Source of the DNA: Lachnospiraceae bacterium | GTDB taxonomy: Bacteria > Bacillota > Clostridia > Lachnospirales > Lachnospiraceae | Length of the DNA stretch: 7,484 nucleotides | Direction of reading: 5' to 3' | Assembly: GCA_016297945.1 (NCBI GenBank) | Contig: JAEDFR010000110.1 | Span: 1-7,484 of the forward strand | Part shown: positions 1 through 4,527 of the stretch, one piece after another | How the letters are laid out: the number at the start of each line of letters is the position of its first letter | Position numbering within the stretch: the stretch's first letter is position 1 | Notes under the pieces: generated by a model | What the model was told of the DNA's origin: nothing | What the model saw: the letters and a program-made list of their open reading frames with translations, nothing else | Database searches by the model: none | Translations under genes and position numbers: made by a program

Positions 1-79
1 ATTTTTTTTGAATTGCAACTGTTTTTTGTTTCAGTTCATATTAATTTCATATTTTTCCATGCCTTTTTCCGGTTATCAT

Positions 80-271
80 TTATGATACCAGGGTCAAAAG
101 GTCATACTTTTCATACTCGCATGAAAAAGTATGACTTTGGGACCCGCAAAATATGAGAAAGTAGCCCGATTAGGGCGGATTTCGAATGTTTTAGGATTGC
201 GAGAGCATAAAGTGCGTAGCAATCCGTTGGTATCATGGGGGACAAAATACCTTTTGACCCCAACATCATAA
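80..271. repeat. Structured intergenic element with terminal inverted repeats (MITE-like or structured RNA)
   Basis: The ends are imperfect inverted repeats: 80-102 matches the reverse complement of 249-271 at 19 of 23 positions, including a perfect 12-base core, GGGTCAAAAGGT (91-102) against ACCTTTTGACCC (249-260). The interior holds several hairpins. A long one spans 91-145, with GTCATACTTTTCAT (101-114) facing ATGAAAAAGTATGAC (121-135) and outer GGGTC/GACCC. The others are GCCC-GATTA-GGGC (164-176) and GGATTGC (194-200) with GCAATCC (219-225). ATGATACCA (82-90) also has a second perfect complement at 228-236, so alternative foldings are possible. The four mismatches between the ends would be G-U pairs in RNA read from the minus strand. 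There is no open frame and no clear target-site duplication. It lies upstream of the pflB promoter. It could be a non-autonomous transposon remnant, an intergenic repeat family or a structured RNA; the sequence does not decide. Confidence 0.6.
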
Positions 272-390
272 TATTATGTACTATAATGTACCGGTTGCAA
301 AAGGTCCATGTTATCTCTCATACTATATTTAGTTCCCCTTATCCTTTATTTTGTGTTATTTCTAAAAAGCCTTAAAATACCGCTTTTTGT

Positions 391-406
391 TTGTAAAAAA
401 GTACAA
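391..406. promoter_or_regulatory. Small palindrome just upstream of the pflB -35 box
   Basis: TTGTA and TACAA are perfect inverted half-sites separated by six bases, ending nine bases before the -35 box. Position and symmetry would suit an operator. It resembles the outer bases of a Rex redox-repressor site, but the spacing between TTGT and ACAA is eight bases rather than the ten of the usual Rex consensus, so no regulator is assigned. Confidence 0.25.
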
Positions 407-414
407 CACTTTGC

Positions 415-444
415 TTGACGTATTTTGACCTTATAACCTATAAT
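415..444 (+). promoter_or_regulatory. Promoter of the split-PFL operon
   Basis: TTGACG at 415-420 matches the vegetative -35 consensus at five of six bases, and a perfect TATAAT lies at 439-444 after an 18-base spacer. Transcription would begin near 451, giving a leader of about 80 bases before the pflB start at 530. It is the best promoter on the plus strand of the window, which suits an abundant fermentative enzyme. Confidence 0.8.
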
Positions 445-482
445 TGTGCCATGGGAATAGCATAATTTCATGTGCTACTTAA

Positions 483-496
483 ACGGATTTATCCGT
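483..496 (+). other. Short hairpin in the pflB leader
   Basis: ACGGAT and ATCCGT form an uninterrupted inverted repeat, effectively a five-pair stem with a four-base loop. It is followed by an A-rich stretch rather than a T run, so it is not a terminator. Near the 5' end of the transcript it may stabilise the message or separate the leader from the ribosome binding site at 514-519. The role is inferred. Confidence 0.35.
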
Positions 497-513
497 AAAA
501 AAATAATATTTAT

Positions 514-519
514 AGGAGG
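514..519 (+). promoter_or_regulatory. Ribosome binding site fixing the pflB start
   Basis: A perfect AGGAGG ends ten bases before the ATG at 530. The upstream in-frame ATG at 470 has no such site, and the 20 residues it would add do not resemble PFL, so 530 is taken as the start. Confidence 0.9.
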
Positions 520-529
520 CATTTCAAAA

Positions 530-2569
530 ATGAGACCCGAATGGACAGATTTTGTAACTGGCAAATGGGACAAAGAAGTCAATGTCCGTGACTTCATCCA
601 GAGAAACTACACACCTTATGACGGTGATGAAGCATTCTTAGCTGGCCCTACTCAAAACACAAAGGACTTATGGAATCAGGTACTTGATTTACAGAAACAG
701 GAGCGTGCAGCTGGCGGTGTTCTTGATATGGATACCAAAGTTGTTTCTACTATCACTTCTCATGGTCCCGGTTACCTTGATAAGAGTAAAGAGACAATCG
801 TTGGTTTCCAGACTGACAAACCTTTCAAACGTTCTTTACAGCCTTACGGCGGTATTCGTATGGCAGAGAAAGCTTGCGCAGACAACGGCTACACAGTAGA
901 TCCTGAAATCTCAGAGTTCTTCTCTACACACAGAAAAACACACAACGCAGGTGTATTTGATGCATATACTCCCGAAATGAGAGCTTGCCGTACAGCTCAT
1001 ATTATCACAGGTCTTCCGGATGCATACGGACGTGGACGTATCATCGGCGACTACAGACGTGTTGCATTATATGGTATTGACAGACTGATCGAAGATAAAG
1101 AAGATCAGAAAGCTTCTACAGGACGTGTTATGACAGATGACGTTATCCGTCTTCGTGAAGAAATTTCAGAGCAGATCGTTGCATTAAAGATGATGAAACA
1201 GATGGCAGCTTCTTACGGATGCGATATCTCTAAACCTGCTGCTAACGTACAGGAAGCTATCCAGTGGACATATTTCGGATACTTATGTGCAGTTAAAGAG
1301 CAGAACGGTGCTGCTATGTCTCTTGGACGTACATCTACATTCCTTGATATTTATGCAGAAAGAGATATCAAGAACGGTACATTCACAGAAGAACAGATTC
1401 AGGAATTCGTTGATCACTTCATCATGAAATTACGTTGCGTAAAATTTGCTCGTACACCTGAATACAACCAGATTTTTGCCGGTGACCCTGTATGGGTAAC
1501 AGAATCACTTGGTGGTGTTGGTATCGATGGACGTCCGTTAGTAACAAAGATGTCTTTCCGTTACTTAAATACATTAAACAACTTAGGTGCATCTCCTGAA
1601 CCGAACTTAACAGTTCTCTGGTCAACAAGATTACCTGAAGGCTGGAAGAAATTCTGTGCAAAGATGTCTATCAAGACTTCTTCCATCCAGTACGAAAACG
1701 ATGACTTAATGAGAGTAACACATGGTGATGACTACGGTATCGCTTGTTGTGTATCTTCTATGAGAATCGGTAAAGAAATGCAGTTCTTCGGTGCACGTGC
1801 TAACGTTGCTAAATGTTTGTTATACGCATTAAACGGTGGTATCGACGAAGTAACCAAGAAACAGGTTGGACCGAAATATCGTCCTGTTACCGGTGATGTT
1901 CTTGATTATGATGATGTAATGGACAAATTCACTGACATGCTTGAATGGCAGGCAGAAGTTTATGTTAATACTCTGAATATCATCCACTACATGCACGATA
2001 AATACTGCTATGAAAGAGCTCAGATGGCATTACATGACAGAGATGTAAGACGTTACTTCGCAACAGGTGTTGCCGGTCTTTCTATCGTAGCTGACTCTTT
2101 ATCAGCTATCAAATATGCAAAAGTTGAAGTAGTTCGTGATGAAGACGGAATCATCGTTGACTTCAAGACAACCGGTGACTTCCCGAAATATGGTAATGAT
2201 GATGACCGTGTTGACTCAATCGCACAGGAAATCGTACACAAATTCATGACAGCTATCAGAAGACACCATGTATATAGAGATGGTTTCCCGACCACTTCTA
2301 TCTTAACTATTACATCTAACGTAACATACGGTAAAGCTACAGGTAACACACCTGACGGACGTAGAAAAGGACAGCCTTTCGCTCCCGGTGCTAACCCGAT
2401 GCACGGCCGTGATACTCATGGTGCAGTTGCTTCCTTATCTTCTGTATCAAAACTTCCTTTCAATGATGCACAGGATGGTATTTCCAATACATTTACCATT
2501 ATCCCCGGTGCTCTTGGAAAAGATGATCAGGTATTCGCAGGAGATATCGAAATCGACTTAAACAAATAA
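530..2569 (+). CDS. pflB: Pyruvate formate-lyase catalytic chain lacking its glycyl radical domain
   Basis: Formate C-acetyltransferase converts pyruvate and CoA to acetyl-CoA and formate in the anaerobic cytoplasm. The 679-residue chain matches E. coli PFL (compared from memory) from the N-terminus (VNVRDFIQ, NYTPY) through TGLPDAYGRGRIIGDYRRVA, the substrate-pocket Trp segment DPVWVTES, the catalytic pair Cys406-Cys407 in IACCVSS, and TPDGRR and GANPMHGRD near the end. It stops after GALGKDD plus 13 unrelated residues, exactly where an ordinary PFL runs into its glycyl radical domain. The missing 80 or so residues are supplied by the cistron at 2868; 679 plus 81 equals the usual length of about 760. 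The gene ends with tandem stops TAA-TGA. No frameshift is visible and the reading frame is intact throughout, so this looks like a genuine subunit rather than a broken gene. Alone it should be inactive, since it has no radical-bearing glycine. Confidence 0.95.
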   Translation: MRPEWTDFVTGKWDKEVNVRDFIQRNYTPYDGDEAFLAGPTQNTKDLWNQVLDLQKQERAAGGVLDMDTKVVSTITSHGPGYLDKSKETIVGFQTDKPFKRSLQPYGGIRMAEKACADNGYTVDPEISEFFSTHRKTHNAGVFDAYTPEMRACRTAHIITGLPDAYGRGRIIGDYRRVALYGIDRLIEDKEDQKASTGRVMTDDVIRLREEISEQIVALKMMKQMAASYGCDISKPAANVQEAIQWTYFGYLCAVKEQNGAAMSLGRTSTFLDIYAERDIKNGTFTEEQIQEFVDHFIMKLRCVKFARTPEYNQIFAGDPVWVTESLGGVGIDGRPLVTKMSFRYLNTLNNLGASPEPNLTVLWSTRLPEGWKKFCAKMSIKTSSIQYENDDLMRVTHGDDYGIACCVSSMRIGKEMQFFGARANVAKCLLYALNGGIDEVTKKQVGPKYRPVTGDVLDYDDVMDKFTDMLEWQAEVYVNTLNIIHYMHDKYCYERAQMALHDRDVRRYFATGVAGLSIVADSLSAIKYAKVEVVRDEDGIIVDFKTTGDFPKYGNDDDRVDSIAQEIVHKFMTAIRRHHVYRDGFPTTSILTITSNVTYGKATGNTPDGRRKGQPFAPGANPMHGRDTHGAVASLSSVSKLPFNDAQDGISNTFTIIPGALGKDDQVFAGDIEIDLNK

Positions 2570-2587
2570 TGAAAAAGGGTGATTGTT

Positions 2588-2788
2588 ATGGACGAAAATG
2601 CAATGATTGATGATTTAATCCGTCAGCTTGACGGTGGAATGTCAAAAGAAGTCGGACACGTAAATGTAGATGTTAATTCTCTTACAGCCGGCAAAAACGT
2701 AGAAACCATGGGATGTGCGGACTGCTCTTCCAATCCTCTTGCATGCAGCGTTCCGACACTTCACGAAGGTTTGGACGGCGAAGAATAG
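2588..2788 (+). CDS. Small Cys-rich paralogue of the glycyl radical domain N-terminal half, function unknown
   Basis: This gives 66 residues from the ATG at 2588, preceded by GGTGAT (2578-2583), which matches the downstream part of the Shine-Dalgarno sequence. I do not recognise a named family. Residues 7-29 align without gaps to residues 9-31 of the radical domain encoded at 2868: 10 of 23 are identical, including D-x-L, LDG, K and H-x-N-V-x-V. After that point the two diverge. The RVSGYA radical loop is absent and is replaced by a tail with Cys43, Cys46 and Cys53 (C-x2-C-x6-C) and an acidic end. It therefore cannot carry a glycyl radical. The frame is the same as pflB, separated from it by TAA-TGA and four codons, which suggests descent from the ancestral PFL C-terminus. 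Binding to the PFL catalytic chain, metal or cluster binding, or redox sensing by the cysteines are all possible but unproven. Confidence 0.8.
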   Translation: MDENAMIDDLIRQLDGGMSKEVGHVNVDVNSLTAGKNVETMGCADCSSNPLACSVPTLHEGLDGEE

Positions 2789-2812
2789 ACCGTTACAAAC
2801 TTTCCAAACAAC

Positions 2813-2840
2813 GTAACATTACAAAATGTAACATTACAAA
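2813..2840 (+). repeat. Tandem 13-base repeat between the two small PFL cistrons
   Basis: GTAACATTACAAA occurs at 2813-2825 and again, identically, at 2828-2840. GTTACA at 2792-2797 is an inverted match to TGTAAC at 2827-2832. The repeats fill the 79-base gap between the middle cistron and the strong ribosome binding site of the radical domain gene. They may influence RNA structure, processing or relative expression; no function can be assigned. Confidence 0.6.
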
Positions 2841-2852
2841 TTATGAATTAAT

Positions 2853-2859
2853 AGGAGGT
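2853..2859 (+). promoter_or_regulatory. Strong ribosome binding site of the glycyl radical subunit
   Basis: AGGAGGT lies eight bases before the ATG at 2868. It is much stronger than the site of the preceding cistron, so the radical-bearing subunit should be translated independently and at a high rate. Confidence 0.85.
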
Positions 2860-2867
2860 AATTAATT

Positions 2868-3113
2868 ATGGCAGACGCTAGTACAGCTCAGGTAGACAAC
2901 TTAGTAAACTTATTAGATGGTTATGCAACAAAAGGCGGACATCATTTAAATGTTAACGTATTAAACAGAGACACATTATTAGATGCACAGAAAAATCCTG
3001 AGAACTATCCTCAGTTAACAATCCGTGTATCAGGATATGCTGTTAACTTCATCAAATTAACACCTGAACAGCAGGCAGACGTTATCAGCAGAACATTCCA
3101 TGAATCAATCTAA
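2868..3113 (+). CDS. grcA: Free-standing glycyl radical domain completing the split PFL (GrcA-like)
   Basis: This 81-residue protein is the missing C-terminus of PFL. Residues 9-31 hold LLDGY and HHLNVNV, residues 47-59 hold YPQLTIRVSGYAV with the predicted radical site at Gly56, and residues 64-81 end LTPEQQADVISRTF as in ordinary PFL. The same C-terminal sequence characterises E. coli GrcA (YfiD), which repairs oxygen-cleaved PFL, but GrcA has a longer unrelated N-terminus and there PFL keeps its own domain. Here the catalytic chain has none, so this subunit is predicted to be obligatory. The activase (PflA) would abstract hydrogen from Gly56, and the subunit would dock into the PflB barrel beside Cys406-Cys407. 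A separate domain could be replaced cheaply after oxygen damage. It is in a different frame from pflB and ends 21 bases before the terminator. The symbol is given by family resemblance. Confidence 0.92.
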   Translation: MADASTAQVDNLVNLLDGYATKGGHHLNVNVLNRDTLLDAQKNPENYPQLTIRVSGYAVNFIKLTPEQQADVISRTFHESI

Positions 3114-3134
3114 TTGATACGATTATGAATGGTG

Positions 3135-3169
3135 ACAACCCTTTGGTTTTCCAAAGGGTTGTTTTATTT
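3135..3169 (+). terminator. Intrinsic terminator of the split-PFL operon
   Basis: ACAACCCTTTGG (3135-3146) and CCAAAGGGTTGT (3151-3162) form a perfect 12-pair stem with a TTTT loop, followed by a T-rich run with one A. It separates the three PFL structural cistrons from the activase, so the activase is either expressed from its own promoter or by limited read-through at a lower level. Confidence 0.92.
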
Positions 3170-3187
3170 CAGCAATTCGTATATCAT
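3159..3187 (+). promoter_or_regulatory. Candidate promoter of pflA
   Basis: TTGTTT (3159-3164) and TATCAT (3182-3187) are separated by 17 bases. The -35 box is weak (three of six) and overlaps the descending arm of the terminator, while the -10 box matches at five of six. It is the best candidate between the terminator and pflA, but not a strong one. Confidence 0.35.
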
Positions 3188-3203
3188 ATTTTTAGAATAT
3201 GAT
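3183..3203. promoter_or_regulatory. Palindrome overlapping the candidate pflA -10 box, possible operator
   Basis: ATCATATT (3183-3190) and AATATGAT (3196-3203) are perfect eight-base inverted half-sites around a five-base spacer. The site covers the likely transcription start, as a repressor site would. It matches no regulator consensus I can name, and could also be a chance AT-rich palindrome. Confidence 0.35.
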
Positions 3204-3216
3204 TACACAATTGCGG

Positions 3217-3243
3217 GAATTGCTATTAGCAACGGAGCAATTC
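3217..3243 (+). other. Inverted repeat in the pflA leader
   Basis: GAATTGCT (3217-3224) and AGCAATTC (3236-3243) are perfect complements around an 11-base loop, 19 bases before the pflA ribosome binding site. The right arm belongs to a ten-base sequence, AGCAATTCGT, that also occurs at 3171-3180, so the left arm has two possible partners if the upstream copy is transcribed. Confidence 0.4.
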
Positions 3244-3262
3244 GTGGAAGAAATAAAGAAAA

Positions 3263-3267
3263 GAGGA
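3263..3267 (+). promoter_or_regulatory. Ribosome binding site fixing the pflA start
   Basis: GAGGA lies six bases before the ATG at 3274. The in-frame ATG at 3199 lacks such a site, and its 25 extra codons run through the inverted repeat and do not resemble an activase N-terminus. Confidence 0.75.
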
Positions 3268-3273
3268 ACGAAC

Positions 3274-4038
3274 ATGAGCGGTAGAATTCATTCACTAGAA
3301 AGCTTCGGCACCGTAGACGGTCCCGGCACACGTTTTGTAGTCTTTGTACAGGGATGTCCCATGCGATGTGCTTATTGCCACAATCCGGATACCTGGTCAA
3401 TGACAGGCGGCACCATAATGGAGGCTTCCGAAATTATCGAACAATATGAAAGGAATAAACCATTTTATCAAAACGGAGGCGGTCTTACTGTAACCGGTGG
3501 TGAACCCCTGATGCAGATTGACTTTTTAATCGAACTTTTTACACTTTGCAAAGAAAAAGGCATCCATACCTGCATCGACACCTCAGGAATTGCTTATAAG
3601 CCTACCAATACAGAATACAATGCAAAGCTGGATCATTTAATGACCATGACCGATCTGGTTATGTTGGACATCAAACATATCGATCCCGAGAAGCACAAAG
3701 AACTGACAAAGCAGCCCAATGACGGCATCCTGGCCTTTGCGGCATACTTAAACGAAAAAAAGGTTGATATGTGGATCAGACACGTTGTTGTTCCGGGAAT
3801 TACCGATGATGAAGAATATCTTTACAAACTGGGATATTTCATTGGACAATTTACCAACTTAAAGGCTTTGGATGTATTGCCTTACCATGATATGGCAAAA
3901 AAGAAATACAAAGAACTGAATATTGATTATGCTTTAAAAGATGTAAAACCGATGGATAAAAATCTCATACCGGAGAAAAAGCAGTTTATCTTGAATGGTA
4001 TCAAAAAGCGACGGGAAGAGATGGGAATCGTCAAATAA
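3274..4038 (+). CDS. pflA: Pyruvate formate-lyase activating enzyme (radical SAM)
   Basis: This 254-residue protein uses S-adenosylmethionine and a [4Fe-4S] cluster to create the glycyl radical of PFL. The N-terminus carries the activase pattern around SFGTVDGPG, then the cluster motif C-x3-C-x2-C (Cys28, Cys32, Cys35, followed by HNPDTW), and TGGEPL at 74-79, the GGE motif that contacts S-adenosylmethionine. The length is close to the 246 residues of E. coli PflA. It has no extra ferredoxin-like domain of the kind seen in many other glycyl radical activases, which agrees with a PFL substrate. Here the target glycine should be Gly56 of the separate 81-residue subunit, so the enzyme would act on a small free-standing domain. 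It stands behind the PFL terminator and is presumably made in smaller amounts. A T-rich stretch follows the gene, but I see no convincing terminator hairpin. Confidence 0.95.
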   Translation: MSGRIHSLESFGTVDGPGTRFVVFVQGCPMRCAYCHNPDTWSMTGGTIMEASEIIEQYERNKPFYQNGGGLTVTGGEPLMQIDFLIELFTLCKEKGIHTCIDTSGIAYKPTNTEYNAKLDHLMTMTDLVMLDIKHIDPEKHKELTKQPNDGILAFAAYLNEKKVDMWIRHVVVPGITDDEEYLYKLGYFIGQFTNLKALDVLPYHDMAKKKYKELNIDYALKDVKPMDKNLIPEKKQFILNGIKKRREEMGIVK

Positions 4039-4074
4039 TCTGAAGCAACACCTTTGTTTTCTATTTTTTTACAC

Positions 4075-4103
4075 TTGTTTTATCAGAGGTAATGTATTAA
4101 AAT
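4075..4103 (+). promoter_or_regulatory. Candidate ferredoxin promoter
   Basis: TTGTTT (4075-4080) and TAAAAT (4098-4103) are 17 bases apart, with a five-of-six match at -10 and three of six at -35. An alternative -35, TTTACA, lies at 4069-4074 but would pair with a poor -10. Transcription would start near 4110, about 45 bases before the ferredoxin ATG. Confidence 0.5.
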
Positions 4104-4155
4104 ACTTATTGGATAGAGATAAAAATAGTAAAGTCTATTTAAGGAGGATATCATT

Positions 4156-4326
4156 ATGGCATTTGTAATTAACGATGGTTGTGTAGCTTGTGGTGCATGT
4201 GAAGGTGCTTGCCCCGTTGGCGCAATCAGCATGGGAGACGGCAAATTTGAAATTGACGCTTCTAAATGTGTAGATTGTGGTACATGTGCAGGTCAGTGCC
4301 CTACAGGTTCTATCGAAGCTGAATAA
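4156..4326 (+). CDS. Clostridial-type 2[4Fe-4S] ferredoxin
   Basis: This small gene encodes 56 residues. AAGGAGG at 4141-4147 sets the ATG at 4156. Two cluster motifs are clear: Cys9, Cys12, Cys15 and Cys19-Pro (C-x2-C-x2-C-x3-CP), then Cys38, Cys41, Cys44 and Cys48-Pro. This eight-Cys arrangement and length are those of classic low-potential bacterial ferredoxins. It is a cytoplasmic one-electron carrier that typically serves pyruvate:ferredoxin oxidoreductase, hydrogenase and related enzymes. Its position directly after the PFL activase raises the possibility that it supplies the electron which reduces the PflA cluster, a role played by flavodoxin in E. coli; this is inference from position only. 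It appears to have its own promoter and a strong terminator, so it may be monocistronic. Confidence 0.96.
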   Translation: MAFVINDGCVACGACEGACPVGAISMGDGKFEIDASKCVDCGTCAGQCPTGSIEAE

Positions 4327-4342
4327 TCATTTTTGATTTGTA

Positions 4343-4364
4343 TGTGTATAAACTGATATACACA
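4343..4364 (+). other. Inverted repeat just after the ferredoxin gene
   Basis: TGTGTATA (4343-4350) and TATACACA (4357-4364) are perfect complements with a six-base loop. It stands 16 bases after the stop codon and immediately before the terminator hairpin. With no T run of its own, it may protect the 3' end of the message or assist termination. Confidence 0.5.
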
Positions 4365-4367
4365 ATT

Positions 4368-4396
4368 AAAAACCTCACCGCATGGTGAGGTTTTTT
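4368..4396. terminator. Strong, probably bidirectional terminator between ferredoxin and dnaB
   Basis: AAAAACCTCACC (4368-4379) and GGTGAGGTTTTT (4384-4395) form a 12-pair stem with a GCAT loop and a T run on the plus strand. The A run on the left arm becomes a T run on the minus strand, so the same hairpin can end the convergent gdpP-rplI-dnaB transcript, about 130 bases past the dnaB stop. No closer terminator was seen for dnaB. Confidence 0.9.
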
Positions 4397-4527
4397 GATT
4401 CCATTTCTCATATCTCTTTTAATATTAAAATCTCTTATTTGCGTCAAATTTCCTGTTTGTGCAATAGTCTCAGCTTTGTAAAATTCTCTACTTACGCTAA
4501 GTCTCTATGACACAAAAAGAGCTTTTA

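Larger units (their letters stand above)
1..529. other. Gene-free region upstream of the PFL operon
   Basis: I see no convincing coding frame on either strand. Positions 1-79 are AT-rich with no recognisable signal. Positions 80-271 form a structured repeat-like element, described separately. Positions 272-414 are AT-rich spacer; they include a TATAAT at 282-287 flanked by GTAC on both sides, but no -35 box at a normal distance (a TTGACC at 254-259 is 22 bases away). The pflB promoter and its leader occupy 415-529. Confidence 0.75.

Noticed and set aside
282..287. Second promoter upstream of pflB at the TATAAT
   Set aside because: The nearest -35-like TTGACC is 22 bases away, well beyond a normal spacer.
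391..406. Rex binding site assignment
   Set aside because: The distance between TTGT and ACAA is eight rather than ten bases and the inner consensus bases are missing.
470..529. Extended N-terminus for PflB from the ATG at 470
   Set aside because: No ribosome binding site precedes it, it passes through a leader hairpin, and the added residues do not fit PFL, while 530 has a perfect AGGAGG.
1422..2349. Minus-strand open frames inside pflB (1422-1661, 2053-2349)
   Set aside because: They are mirror frames of a strongly conserved gene, without ribosome binding sites or recognisable protein sequence.
2560..2870. Split PFL as a frameshifted pseudogene or assembly error
   Set aside because: All three frames are intact with their own ribosome binding sites, the middle protein has a coherent divergent sequence, and the radical domain begins with its own ATG; a simple indel or point error would not create this arrangement.
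3199..3273. Extended N-terminus for PflA from the ATG at 3199
   Set aside because: The ATG lies inside a palindrome without a ribosome binding site, and the extra 25 residues are not part of the activase family pattern.
4417..4430. Palindrome TTTTAATATTAAAA between ferredoxin and dnaB
   Set aside because: It consists only of A and T in an AT-rich spacer and is probably chance.
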